A stretch of 64,000 nt of DNA from IMG/VR virus record IMGVR_UViG_3300019888_000002, positions 1-64,000 of that record; one strand, 5' to 3'. Each line of letters starts with the position of its first letter. Within the stretch, counting starts at the first letter, position 1. The DNA comes from a virus. This document shows positions 25,008-33,216 of the stretch, in pieces. The translations under genes were made by a program, and so were the position numbers. Under the pieces are notes generated by a model. The model saw only the letters and a list, made by a program, of their open reading frames with translations. It was not told the origin of the DNA and ran no database searches.

Positions 25008-27008
25008 ATGAGCTTCATCCAGCCATTGATCATGGCACCCAACCCCCGGGGAGCGGCGCTCCTGATCAATCGCACCTTCAAGGAGGGCGAGATCGATCAG
25101 TACAAGCGAGAGCTGGTCAAGAACGCCATCGAGGCCAATGCCACCGAGATCAGAACCACAGCTCTGCGCCTCGAAGACCTCGGGGACGAAGGAGGTGTCA
25201 AGGCAGCCTTCGTGGACAACGGCGACGGCATGAGTTCGAACAAAATCACCGACTACATCGGCGAACTGTTCAACGGGGCCTCCTCCATGGGTGCCGACGG
25301 CAACTTCCAGATGGGTGCCCGCGTGTCCACCCTGCCCTTCAACCAAGCAGGCATCCTGGTGGCCTCCTGGACCGAGGCCGAACCCGAAGGCACCATTCTC
25401 TGGATCAGATGGGACAAGACCGAGCAGTGTTACGGCGTCGAGCCCTGGGAAGACGAAGACGGAGTAGCACAGCCGACCGGAATCCCTGACCCCTCGCTCA
25501 AGCACGAGATCATCGAGAAGACCGGGCACGGGACCGTGTTCGTTCTGCTGGGCAGTAAGGACGAAGACCACACCGTCGGCGAGATCGGTCAGGGTCTCGA
25601 CGGCCACTTCGTCTACCCGGACGTACGCAACACCCGTGACGACCTGCTCTTCTACAACTCGAAGTTCTGGGTCCTTCCGGAGGAAGTGGTCCTCAAGACC
25701 ATGTGGGCTCCCCGGGACCTCATATCCTGGAAGAACAAGATCGCCCCGGGGCAATGGTTCGATGACATCGTGGACCACAACTCCTGGCGCTGGCGCAAGT
25801 ACGAAGGTGTCGAAGACCGAATCACCAAGTTCGCCGAGACCAAGGGCTCGGTTTCGGTGACCTCTCACCGAGGTCACAAGGCCACGGTTCACTGGGCACT
25901 GTTCCCCGAAGGTAAGTTCATCGGCCAGGACGGAAGCGGGGCCTCTCGAGACACCACCGACTACTACATCCCACTGGGACTGTTCGGTGAGATGTTCAAA
26001 GGCGAGATCTACAACATTCGGCAGTTCGGCAAGGCTCGCACGGCCATGGAGCACTACGGCGTGGCTCGCAGAGAGCTACGGGACAGGCTCGTCCTGATCA
26101 TCGAGCCGAACAAGAAAAGCGCATCCTTCATCGGTGCCGAGCCCTCGGGTGCGAGAGGCCACCTCATGATCGCCAACGGTCCACTGCCACACGAAGAGTG
26201 GGGTGAGAACTTTGCCCTGCATATGCCGCAGGCGATCAGGGAACGCCTGGACGACCTGAACTCGGCGAACACCGACGACCAGAAGGAGAAGATCAGGCGC
26301 ATCCACGATCGGCTGAAGAACTACTTCACGCGCACGATCAGAAGCACCCTGCCGACGGCCGAGGAGGCCCCGACCGGAGACGAGACCGACGAAGACGGTA
26401 ACACCGGACAGAATCCCGACACCGGCTCGACACCGGGCAAGTCGAGAAGAATCATCGACGGCCCCGAGTTCCCGCGCGGACCTCGGACAGGAATCAAGGT
26501 GACCAGGAGACCACGCAAGCTCTCCAGGATCGGTGGAGGGGCGAAGAAACGGGCTCCAGGGCTCAGCTCCAGTCATTCCAATCCGACCCAGCAGATCAAC
26601 GAGGTCTGGGACACGACCGGAGAGGAGTTCACCGACGGCCTGGAGGCACTCGTCGTGAAATGGGTCCCGGCCGGGCGTCGGCTCATCGTGAACGGGGCTC
26701 ATCCCTATATCACCGAGCTGCTGCGGATCGAGAAGGTGGAGCGTAAGGAGAGCAAGGCCGAGGAGGTCGAACGATACCTCAGGGAGGCAATCTTCACTCA
26801 CCTGATCAGCCACATCCTGTCGGTGGAGCTGTATGCCAGGTCCACGATGGCCGGGTCTACCGGGGTCGGGACCGACTTCACCAAGGCTGCTCTGTCCGAT
26901 CAGTCTCTCTCGGCCACGGTGCTGAATCTGCCGACACTCGAGTCTCTGGTCCATGCCAAGTTCAAGGGCCGAACCGGTCTCGGGAAGACCAAGACTCCAG
27001 CGGCCTAG
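25008..27008 (+). CDS. GHKL (Hsp90/histidine-kinase-type) ATPase
   Basis: 666 residues. The ATP-binding fold is clear: N-box ELVKNAIEANA (35-45), G1 box FVDNGDGM (68-75) and NFQMGARVSTLP (99-110). The middle is a transducer-like domain; residues about 445-520 are a Gly/Asp/Arg linker; the C terminus is helical. There is no kinase phospho-acceptor domain, so it resembles MutL/MORC/Hsp90-type ATPases more than a histidine kinase. It starts the rightward island and has its own promoter. Possible DNA-remodelling or host-takeover role; the family (some phage ATPases) is poorly described. Confidence 0.8.
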   Translation: MSFIQPLIMAPNPRGAALLINRTFKEGEIDQYKRELVKNAIEANATEIRTTALRLEDLGDEGGVKAAFVDNGDGMSSNKITDYIGELFNGASSMGADGNFQMGARVSTLPFNQAGILVASWTEAEPEGTILWIRWDKTEQCYGVEPWEDEDGVAQPTGIPDPSLKHEIIEKTGHGTVFVLLGSKDEDHTVGEIGQGLDGHFVYPDVRNTRDDLLFYNSKFWVLPEEVVLKTMWAPRDLISWKNKIAPGQWFDDIVDHNSWRWRKYEGVEDRITKFAETKGSVSVTSHRGHKATVHWALFPEGKFIGQDGSGASRDTTDYYIPLGLFGEMFKGEIYNIRQFGKARTAMEHYGVARRELRDRLVLIIEPNKKSASFIGAEPSGARGHLMIANGPLPHEEWGENFALHMPQAIRERLDDLNSANTDDQKEKIRRIHDRLKNYFTRTIRSTLPTAEEAPTGDETDEDGNTGQNPDTGSTPGKSRRIIDGPEFPRGPRTGIKVTRRPRKLSRIGGGAKKRAPGLSSSHSNPTQQINEVWDTTGEEFTDGLEALVVKWVPAGRRLIVNGAHPYITELLRIEKVERKESKAEEVERYLREAIFTHLISHILSVELYARSTMAGSTGVGTDFTKAALSDQSLSATVLNLPTLESLVHAKFKGRTGLGKTKTPAA

Positions 27009-27020
27009 CTCGGCAACGGA

Positions 27021-27054
27021 AGAAGCGCCTCAGGTCCGGACCCGAAGCGCTTCT
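27021..27054 (+). terminator. Terminator after the ATPase gene
   Basis: 8-bp stem agaagcgc / gcgcttct, with a ggtccggacc palindrome inside the loop, 12 bases after the stop. No long T-run follows. Confidence 0.55.
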
Positions 27055-27462
27055 CCACTGTGCATCCTCTTCGTCAGGCTATGACCTCTGACTATCGCCG
27101 AACTCTAGGTCTTCTTCCCCTGGGGGTCAGTGCCGGATGGATGAATCCGCCCCCAGGATGCACCTGCTCGTGAGGTTCTCGGAACCTCAGGCAGACTTCC
27201 CAGCGTGTGAGGAGAGGCCCGGTTGCGTCCGGGTCGGGGCCGTCGGCGACCGAGCCTCTCCAGGCCCTGACTCATGTGCTGCTCCAGCGGAGATGGCGGG
27301 CCAATCCCTCCGTGGCGGCTCTTGGCTTGTCCGAGATGGGCCAAGTCGGTGATCTTTCGGGCCGAAACCTCGAGCGCTCGGAATCACGCAAGACCATTAC
27401 TGTACTACACCTGAGCCAGCCACCGGAAGAAACCGACGGTAGCGGCAACCAGCAGCGGCACA
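27055..27462. other. Gap between ATPase and secreted protein; possible RNA
   Basis: About 400 bases without a convincing gene. It has a gaggttc/gaacctc hairpin (27172-27188), a ggagaggc/gcctctcc stem (27212-27263), and a leftward -10 element (TACAGT, 27399-27404). The only long leftward ORF (27105-27344) needs a TTG start and looks like non-coding sequence. A small structured RNA is possible. Confidence 0.4.
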
Positions 27463-27493
27463 TTGACAACCAATGGGTCTATAGGGGTACAGT
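27463..27493 (+). promoter_or_regulatory. Promoter for the 27538 gene
   Basis: -35 TTGACA, 19-bp spacer, -10 TACAGT; the leader ends in GAACCCCCACA before the ATG. Confidence 0.65.
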
Positions 27494-27537
27494 ACTAGGA
27501 CATCTATCGGACACAATCGAGAAAGAGAACCCCCACA

Positions 27538-27978
27538 ATGAAAACAGGTATGCGTGCAGTGAGTCTGAGTCTGATCACGTTGGTCATGGGCGCGGCCGGG
27601 ACGGGGATAGCCTCGGCGGCCCCGGTGGAGAGAGCTGTCGTCTCCCCTGCCGAGCAGAACACGGCGTGGAACACCTTCGGCGAGGAGGTCGCTCTCGGTA
27701 CGGCTGTCGGCACCCCTCTGGGTGCTGCTGCCGGGATCGTCCCCGGAGCGGTCATCGGAGCCGGGGTCGGGTGTGTTGCTGCCGGTCTGCTCGCCGGAGT
27801 CGTCATCCCGGTTGCCGGTTTGGTGTTCGCACCGAGTGCGTGCCTGACCGCTGGACTGGTCGGTGCGGGTACTGGTGCCGCTCTGGGGGCTGCGCTCGGC
27901 GGCGCTCTCGGTGGTGCTGCCGGTGCCGGTACTGCCGCTGCGCTGGGGGCCAATCAGCTTCAGGACAAGCTGAAATAG
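27538..27978 (+). CDS. Secreted glycine-zipper protein
   Basis: 146 residues. Residues 1-28 are a classical signal peptide (MKTGMRAVSLSLITLVMGAA... cut near ASAAP). The mature part is Gly/Ala-rich with two long hydrophobic zippers and two cysteines, able to insert into or between membranes. Own promoter. It is likely to reach the mycolic-acid envelope. Function unknown; superinfection exclusion or lysis timing are possibilities. Confidence 0.75.
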   Translation: MKTGMRAVSLSLITLVMGAAGTGIASAAPVERAVVSPAEQNTAWNTFGEEVALGTAVGTPLGAAAGIVPGAVIGAGVGCVAAGLLAGVVIPVAGLVFAPSACLTAGLVGAGTGAALGAALGGALGGAAGAGTAAALGANQLQDKLK

Positions 27979-28012
27979 TTCGCGTCGGTCGGGCAATCGA
28001 AGGAGGTTCGCG

Positions 28013-28207
28013 ATGACATTTTCGCAGAAGACTTCGGCGCAGAAATTCCACGGCGTGCTGGCGCTGTTCCTGATCGTCGTCGTGATATTCGACCTGATCA
28101 GCGGCGTGAACACCGTAATGGAGTGGGTCGGCGCTATCGGGCTGACGGTCTGTGTCGTCTCGGGTCTCTTGTCGTTCTTCCGGGCACCGCGCCCGGATCG
28201 AAGGTAG
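28013..28207 (+). CDS. Small two-helix membrane protein
   Basis: 64 residues with two membrane helices (about 13-32 and 39-55), and a basic C terminus (RAPRPDRR). GAAGGAGGTT ribosome binding site. It sits between two secreted-protein genes in the rightward island. Confidence 0.75.
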   Translation: MTFSQKTSAQKFHGVLALFLIVVVIFDLISGVNTVMEWVGAIGLTVCVVSGLLSFFRAPRPDRR

Positions 28208-28214
28208 GAGAGAT

Positions 28215-28544
28215 ATGAAGATCAGTGTTCTAGGCAGTAGGCGTTCTCTGACGACCGGGATGGTTCTTGCTGCTGCTGCGGTGGGATGTCTGACATTGCA
28301 GGCTTCCCCGGCTCACGCAGTACCGGGTGACGCAGGCAAGTGCGTGACGGGAGCTGTCGTATTCGGTGCCGGTATCGCGGGGACCGCCGCCACCGATGGC
28401 GTAGCAGGGGCATTCGGAGGTCTGGGAGCGATGCTGGGAGGGGAGGAGACCATGCACACAAGCTGCCCTCCGGCTCCGGGTGTGGTTGCCGAGATTCCTA
28501 CGAATCCACTGTTGGTCAAGCCCCATAACGACGGGACAGCCTGA
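28215..28544 (+). CDS. Secreted protein with signal peptide
   Basis: 109 residues; signal peptide residues about 1-35 (ending ASPAHAVPGDA). The mature part has two cysteines (GKCVTGA and SCPPAP) and a glycine zipper similar to the gene two positions upstream, so both may form one exported system. Ribosome binding site GGTAGGAG. Confidence 0.75.
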   Translation: MKISVLGSRRSLTTGMVLAAAAVGCLTLQASPAHAVPGDAGKCVTGAVVFGAGIAGTAATDGVAGAFGGLGAMLGGEETMHTSCPPAPGVVAEIPTNPLLVKPHNDGTA

Positions 28545-28550
28545 GAGAGC

Positions 28551-28588
28551 CGATGTCGGGTCGGGGCTGACACCTCGGCCCGACATCG
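28551..28588 (+). terminator. Hairpin after the secreted gene
   Basis: 10-bp perfect stem cgatgtcggg / cccgacatcg with a GC-rich loop, 7 bases after the stop. There is no T-run, so it may be an attenuator or mRNA-stability hairpin rather than a full terminator. Confidence 0.5.
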
Positions 28589-28620
28589 AACCAACCGAGA
28601 GCAACGTGAAGGTGGTGGGG

Positions 28621-28851
28621 ATGGAGTTCTGCATGAAGGGTCTGCACAGCTGGACCCCCGAGAATATTACTTTCCACCGTCTCAAGGACGGCGAACTCAA
28701 GCAGACCTGTTTGCCCTGCCGTAGGGCATCGCGTCAGCGCTGGGAGCGGGCGAACCGCTGGAAACGACAAGAGCGAGACCGGCAGCGCGGGGCCTACAAA
28801 GCGAGAACCCCTCCCCGGATCGAGAAGGGGAGGGGTTTCGTCAGCTCTTGA
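28621..28851 (+). CDS. Small zinc-ribbon protein (GHxxTPEN type)
   Basis: 76 residues. The first 40 (FCMKGLHSWTPENI...CLPCRR) match a short zinc protein common in actinophages, with C..G.H....N ... C..C. The rest is very basic (Arg/Lys), suggesting nucleic-acid binding. The last 15 codons overlap the terminator hairpin, a notable overlap. Confidence 0.7.
   Translation: MEFCMKGLHSWTPENITFHRLKDGELKQTCLPCRRASRQRWERANRWKRQERDRQRGAYKARTPPRIEKGRGFVSS
28806..28838. terminator. Terminator between rightward and leftward operons
   Basis: Stem aacccctcccc / ggggaggggtt with a 10-base loop, followed by T bases on the plus strand. It separates the rightward island from the capsid gene on the minus strand and can work for both. 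Confidence 0.75.
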
Positions 28852-28865
28852 ACCAGAATGTTAGC

Positions 28866-29864
28866 TCAAGATTTGCGCAATGCAATCAGGCCGCGCGGAT
28901 TTAGGATAGCCATACCTACCAATTCGTCCATCACCCAGCCCTTGTGGAACTGCTCCACCTGGTTGTTCTCTTCGACGTCCAGGCTGTACATCACCGGGAA
29001 CACGCCGAGGAACTCCGGTGCGGGCGCGAGGTACACCGTCCCCTTCGGCACGATGATCGACTTGCCGATCTGGAACTCACCGAACTGCACGATGCGCTCA
29101 CCCGCGACCACACTGTCCTTGAACGCCCAACCGGTGGTGTTGATATCCCACCGGTAGAAGTCGCGGAACTCCGACGGATGGCAGAGGAGTCGGCTCGAGT
29201 CCAACTGCCGGGTGTCGGTGTAGCTCACGGCCGTGTAGAGATCATCGGGCATGAGGTGCGTGCCGGTGATGGTGATCTCGTTGGGCAGGGTGCCGCCGAT
29301 GTTGGCCGTGGAGTCCACCGTGCGGTACTGGACGATGGCCGCCTCGATCAGGGTGACGAGACGTCCGTCCTCCTGCCGCATGATGGCCTGCTTGGTCATG
29401 TCCTGCGTGTACTCCACGATGTTGCTGCGGAGGTAGTACAGGTCTTCCTTCTTGATCTTGGGGAAGCTGGCGATGCGGAAGAGCTGCACCTCCACACGCT
29501 TGCCCTCGAACGGCGTGATCTTGATCTCGCCCTCGTTGCCATGAAGGATGTACGCCTGACCCAGGTCGTCCAGCACGTCGTACTGGATCGGCACGCCGGG
29601 GGTCAAAGCATCTTCCAGCAGCACGTTGCGCAGGATGCCCTGGTAACGAAGCTGAAGCTGGATCGGACCGATCATCGACTGACCGAGCCGGAGGATGCCG
29701 TTCTGCTGATCCGAGACGATCGTGCGTAGCTTCGCCTTCTTCTCGGCTGCGGTCAATGTACGACCACCGAGCTTCTGACGTGCTGCGACAATAGACTTCA
29801 CGTACTCGTCCGATGCCTTGGCGAACCTGCCGAGGCCCGACGCTTCTGCGACTGCGAGTGTCAT
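28866..29864 (-). CDS. Major capsid protein
   Basis: 332 residues from the ATG at 29864 (AAAGGAGAG upstream). Soluble, helix-rich N terminus and alpha/beta C terminus (YLAPAPEFLGVFPVMYSLDVEENNQ; GWVMDELVGMAILNPRG) in the style of HK97-fold major capsid proteins of large actinophages. It follows the decoration-like gene and the protease gene, the standard head order. The identity rests on order and general style, not on a search. Confidence 0.8.
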   Translation of the reverse strand: MTLAVAEASGLGRFAKASDEYVKSIVAARQKLGGRTLTAAEKKAKLRTIVSDQQNGILRLGQSMIGPIQLQLRYQGILRNVLLEDALTPGVPIQYDVLDDLGQAYILHGNEGEIKITPFEGKRVEVQLFRIASFPKIKKEDLYYLRSNIVEYTQDMTKQAIMRQEDGRLVTLIEAAIVQYRTVDSTANIGGTLPNEITITGTHLMPDDLYTAVSYTDTRQLDSSRLLCHPSEFRDFYRWDINTTGWAFKDSVVAGERIVQFGEFQIGKSIIVPKGTVYLAPAPEFLGVFPVMYSLDVEENNQVEQFHKGWVMDELVGMAILNPRGLIALRKS

Positions 29865-29886
29865 TGGCTTCTCTCCTTTCTTTCGA

Positions 29887-30381
29887 TCAGTGGACCAGGA
29901 AGCGGACGACGATCTTGTCCGCACCGACGACGTCGATCAGCTCGAACTGAGCTGTCGCGGCGACGGCCCCGGTGGGGGTGAGTCGGCCCTGAGCATTACC
30001 GGTCAGGTATTTACGGCTGCCGTCGGTCGGCAGCGTCCAATCGCCGGTGGCGTCGAATGCCGGTGCGAGGATCTCGAACGTGGCATCGGGGCCACCGACC
30101 CAGACGGTGAAGTTGCTGTTCCCGGTCGAGCTGATCTCATCGACCCCGAGAACCGGAGCCAGGAAGAGCGCAGCGAGACCGAACGGGACCTGCCCTGTCG
30201 CCGCTGTGAACGGCGTGAAAATCTCTTTGGTCTTCCGGGCCATGACGATGCCGGGAAGGATGTCGAAAGCCTTGTTCCAGGTCGGGTCCAGGAAGCCCGC
30301 GTAGGTCGTGGCCTGATGCTGTGCATACAGGGGACGGATCGTGCGCTTCAAGGCCGGATTGGCCAGTGGTGGACGAAACAT
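29887..30381 (-). CDS. Head decoration / capsid-stabilising protein
   Basis: 164 residues, beta-rich, ending KIVVRFLVH, without membrane segments. It lies between the protease polyprotein and the capsid gene, the usual place for a decoration protein. Contains no catalytic motif. Assignment from position. Confidence 0.6.
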   Translation of the reverse strand: MFRPPLANPALKRTIRPLYAQHQATTYAGFLDPTWNKAFDILPGIVMARKTKEIFTPFTAATGQVPFGLAALFLAPVLGVDEISSTGNSNFTVWVGGPDATFEILAPAFDATGDWTLPTDGSRKYLTGNAQGRLTPTGAVAATAQFELIDVVGADKIVVRFLVH

Positions 30382-30429
30382 AAGCTCTTACTCCTCTCGT
30401 GCGAAACGTGGTTGTTGGTGGGTCTTGTC

Positions 30430-33216
30430 TCAGCGCAGGAACAACAGGGAGTCGTTCTCCACGTCGTTATCCGACGCTGCCGTGCGCGGGGCTGCTCCCA
30501 TGGAGGAGAGACCCTGCGGAATTGCACTCTTGACGCTCGACCCTCGAGTAACACCAGCGGTCTTCGTACGTGCGGGAGTAGCTTCCACGACTCGATCCAA
30601 CAGAGCGATCCTGTCCAGAACGGTGGCGCGGGTTGTCTTCTCGAACTGATCGACCAGGTTCCACTTGTCAGCTTCCTTGTCGATCCCCAGCGCGATGTGC
30701 AGCTCGGCGAGTCGTACCGCCTGTGCCGCGCTGGCCTTGCGGACCGCCCCGGACTTCTTCCCGTCACCGGGAGCCCAGTTCTGATCCGTGCTCAGGTCCG
30801 GCTTGGCAACACCGTCTCCGGCGTTGTTCCCGAAGTCGGTCTTGTCGAACTGAGAATCCTGAGCTTCGTCGTCGGTCGTGCCCGAAGTGGGACGTTCCAC
30901 ATCGATCCGACCGTCCGGCGCGGCGACCTCGAGCTTGTCGTCGGCGGTGCGGCGACGGGTACTCGCCCGCACACGCGACTCCTTCTTCTTGTCGTCGGTG
31001 TCTTTGTCGTCGTCGGTGTCGTCTTTGTCTTTGTCGTCGTCGTCGGAGTCGTCCTTCTTCTTGTCGGCGTTCTCCTTGAAAGAATCCGGCAGCTCACCGG
31101 CCCGGCGACGACGAGCGGACTCCTTGGCCTTGTCCTTCTCGTCGTCCTCGGCCTTGGTCCCGGTGGGTCCGTCGTCATCGGGATCAGTGGCCGCACGGCG
31201 GCGCGATGCCTCGAGAACCTGACCCAACTTCGGATACAGCTCGGTGACCTCGACCCGGGCGAGCTTGGCATAGCTGCGTGCCCATTTACGGATGTCGTTG
31301 GTCGACGCGGCGCGCAGGTTGCCTCCCTCACGGGCCACGTAACGCTGGAACCGAGAGAAATGCATGGCTCGGCGCTGCGCCACCAGGTTGCCCGGGGTGT
31401 TGCTGATCGGATCGTCCTCGTTCGGTGCCACGACCGGCTCCGGAGGAGGGGTCTGAGTGACGAAAGCGTCCTCGGCCACACCTTGATCGTTGCGGCTCTG
31501 GTCCGCTCGGCGGGTTCGCGTGCGTCCCATATCCTTGCCTCCGGTGGTGGATCGACGGTTCATCTGTTCTTGTGCAGAAGGGGTACGGTTTCCAGCGCTC
31601 CGGCCACGATTGCCGGTGAAATGGCTGTTGTCGGCTCCCGCAGCCTCGGCGGCGGCCTTGGCTTCGTCCGGGGAACCAGCAGAGCCCTGCTGGATGTAGA
31701 CCCCGCCGGAATCGTTCACACTCCAGCCGAAACTGCCTCCGTTGTTGGTGACCTTGAGGTACCACCCGGACGGCAGATCCTTGACGATGATGACACCGTC
31801 GAGCGGGTTCTCCTCGTAACGCCAGCCCGACGCCGTCTTCTTGCTGGCGACTCGAGGAAGGTTGTTCCAGACCTGCTCGGCCTCGTGCAGGGTTTCTTCC
31901 AGGCTCGGATTGATGTACTCGTGGCCCTCCACGTCATCGTTGGCGGCGTAGTCCCAAATCCAGTAGCCCCAATAGGTGTTGGCATCGAGTTCGCCGTAGG
32001 ACTTGGCCTCGTAGACGTGGATCGAGTACTGACCACCGGGCGCGTAGTTGTACTGGGTGTTGCCATCCAAGACTTCCTTGACCCACGGGATCGAAGCCGT
32101 CTTGGTGGAGCCATAGTGCTCATCGTCGTCATCGTCGTCGTCATAGTTATAGTGCTCTTCGAGCGAAGCACCTTCGGACTTGCCCATTTCGGCATCGTCG
32201 TAGCCGAGCTGAGTCCAATAGGACATACCAGGGAACCGAGTCAGCCCCAACGCCTTGCCCTGATAACCGAACTCGTAGTCCCTGTAAATCTCGTCCCAGT
32301 TGTCATCACGTCCGTGTCCGAGGTCCCCTGAAAATCCACCGTCACTGTTGTTGAAATCGTCAACCATCTGCTGGGTGACAACGGCCTGCTTACGGTTCTT
32401 GCGTGACTTCTTGGTGGAGTCGGCAGCCTGCTTGCGCTTGGCCGTCATCGACTTGAGCGCCTGCTCGGCGGCGTCCTTGGCCGAAGACGTGTCGGTGGCA
32501 ACACCGTGAGCGTAGGTCGAGCCCGAGTACGGGTCCTCGACGTACCAGGCGATTCCTCCACCGACCTGCTCGACCACCTGACCGGACGGACCGACCGGAG
32601 GTGTGGCGTTGGGATTCCAGGTGGAGAAACCCTTGGTGAAGCCGTCGTCCACGGTGAACCAGGTGACTGCGGCCGTCTTGCGGCGCTTGGCGAACAAAGC
32701 GCCCTGGCCCCCACCGAGAGCCTCGAGTTGCTGCTCAGCCCACATCTTGGCCTCCTCGACCGTGGCGAAAGTTTTCTCTGCGACCGTGCGATCCCATTCG
32801 TTGGGGTAGATCGAGCACAGGTGCGGGGTGGGGTCGTCATCGAACCACTGATCGATCCGGGCGAACGGGGCCTCGGTATCGGTATTGAGATTGGTACCGG
32901 GAAGGGTGCCGATCGACTCGTCGCCGTTGTCACTCCATTCGAGAGAGGCCGTCTTCTTGCTGGCCCACAGGTGAGCGTTGTCCGGGTCGTTCCACCCGCC
33001 AGCGTCCAAGAACGTATCGGTCACATTCTGATCCCATCCTCGGCTCTGACCGAAATCACGCACATGCTGCGGGGAAGCTGTGCCCGGCAGATCGAGCGAG
33101 CGGAGATGCTCACTCAGCTCGTCCCACTTGCCCTCGTTGTGGTACTGCTCGAACGAGTTGGCGATATGCGGGACGACGAGCGGCTTGTGCAGCGCGGTCC
33201 GGCGAGGAACGGTCAT
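30430..33216 (-). CDS. Possible internal in-frame product (scaffold-like)
   Basis: An ATG at residue 359, directly after the protease and acidic linker, has GAAGGAATC 6 bases upstream. It would yield a 928-residue protein with all the repeat modules but not the protease domain. In phage lambda the scaffold Nu3 is made in the same way from within the protease gene C. Inference only. Confidence 0.35.
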   Translation of the reverse strand: MTVPRRTALHKPLVVPHIANSFEQYHNEGKWDELSEHLRSLDLPGTASPQHVRDFGQSRGWDQNVTDTFLDAGGWNDPDNAHLWASKKTASLEWSDNGDESIGTLPGTNLNTDTEAPFARIDQWFDDDPTPHLCSIYPNEWDRTVAEKTFATVEEAKMWAEQQLEALGGGQGALFAKRRKTAAVTWFTVDDGFTKGFSTWNPNATPPVGPSGQVVEQVGGGIAWYVEDPYSGSTYAHGVATDTSSAKDAAEQALKSMTAKRKQAADSTKKSRKNRKQAVVTQQMVDDFNNSDGGFSGDLGHGRDDNWDEIYRDYEFGYQGKALGLTRFPGMSYWTQLGYDDAEMGKSEGASLEEHYNYDDDDDDDEHYGSTKTASIPWVKEVLDGNTQYNYAPGGQYSIHVYEAKSYGELDANTYWGYWIWDYAANDDVEGHEYINPSLEETLHEAEQVWNNLPRVASKKTASGWRYEENPLDGVIIVKDLPSGWYLKVTNNGGSFGWSVNDSGGVYIQQGSAGSPDEAKAAAEAAGADNSHFTGNRGRSAGNRTPSAQEQMNRRSTTGGKDMGRTRTRRADQSRNDQGVAEDAFVTQTPPPEPVVAPNEDDPISNTPGNLVAQRRAMHFSRFQRYVAREGGNLRAASTNDIRKWARSYAKLARVEVTELYPKLGQVLEASRRRAATDPDDDGPTGTKAEDDEKDKAKESARRRRAGELPDSFKENADKKKDDSDDDDKDKDDTDDDKDTDDKKKESRVRASTRRRTADDKLEVAAPDGRIDVERPTSGTTDDEAQDSQFDKTDFGNNAGDGVAKPDLSTDQNWAPGDGKKSGAVRKASAAQAVRLAELHIALGIDKEADKWNLVDQFEKTTRATVLDRIALLDRVVEATPARTKTAGVTRGSSVKSAIPQGLSSMGAAPRTAASDNDVENDSLLFLR

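Noticed and set aside
27105-27344. 79-residue minus ORF in the island
   Set aside because: Needs a TTG start, no SD, and lies over hairpins; treated as possible RNA.
29818-32331. 837-residue open frame on the plus strand
   Set aside because: It is antisense to the capsid, decoration and polyprotein genes, has no ribosome binding site and repeats their low-complexity; a high G+C shadow.
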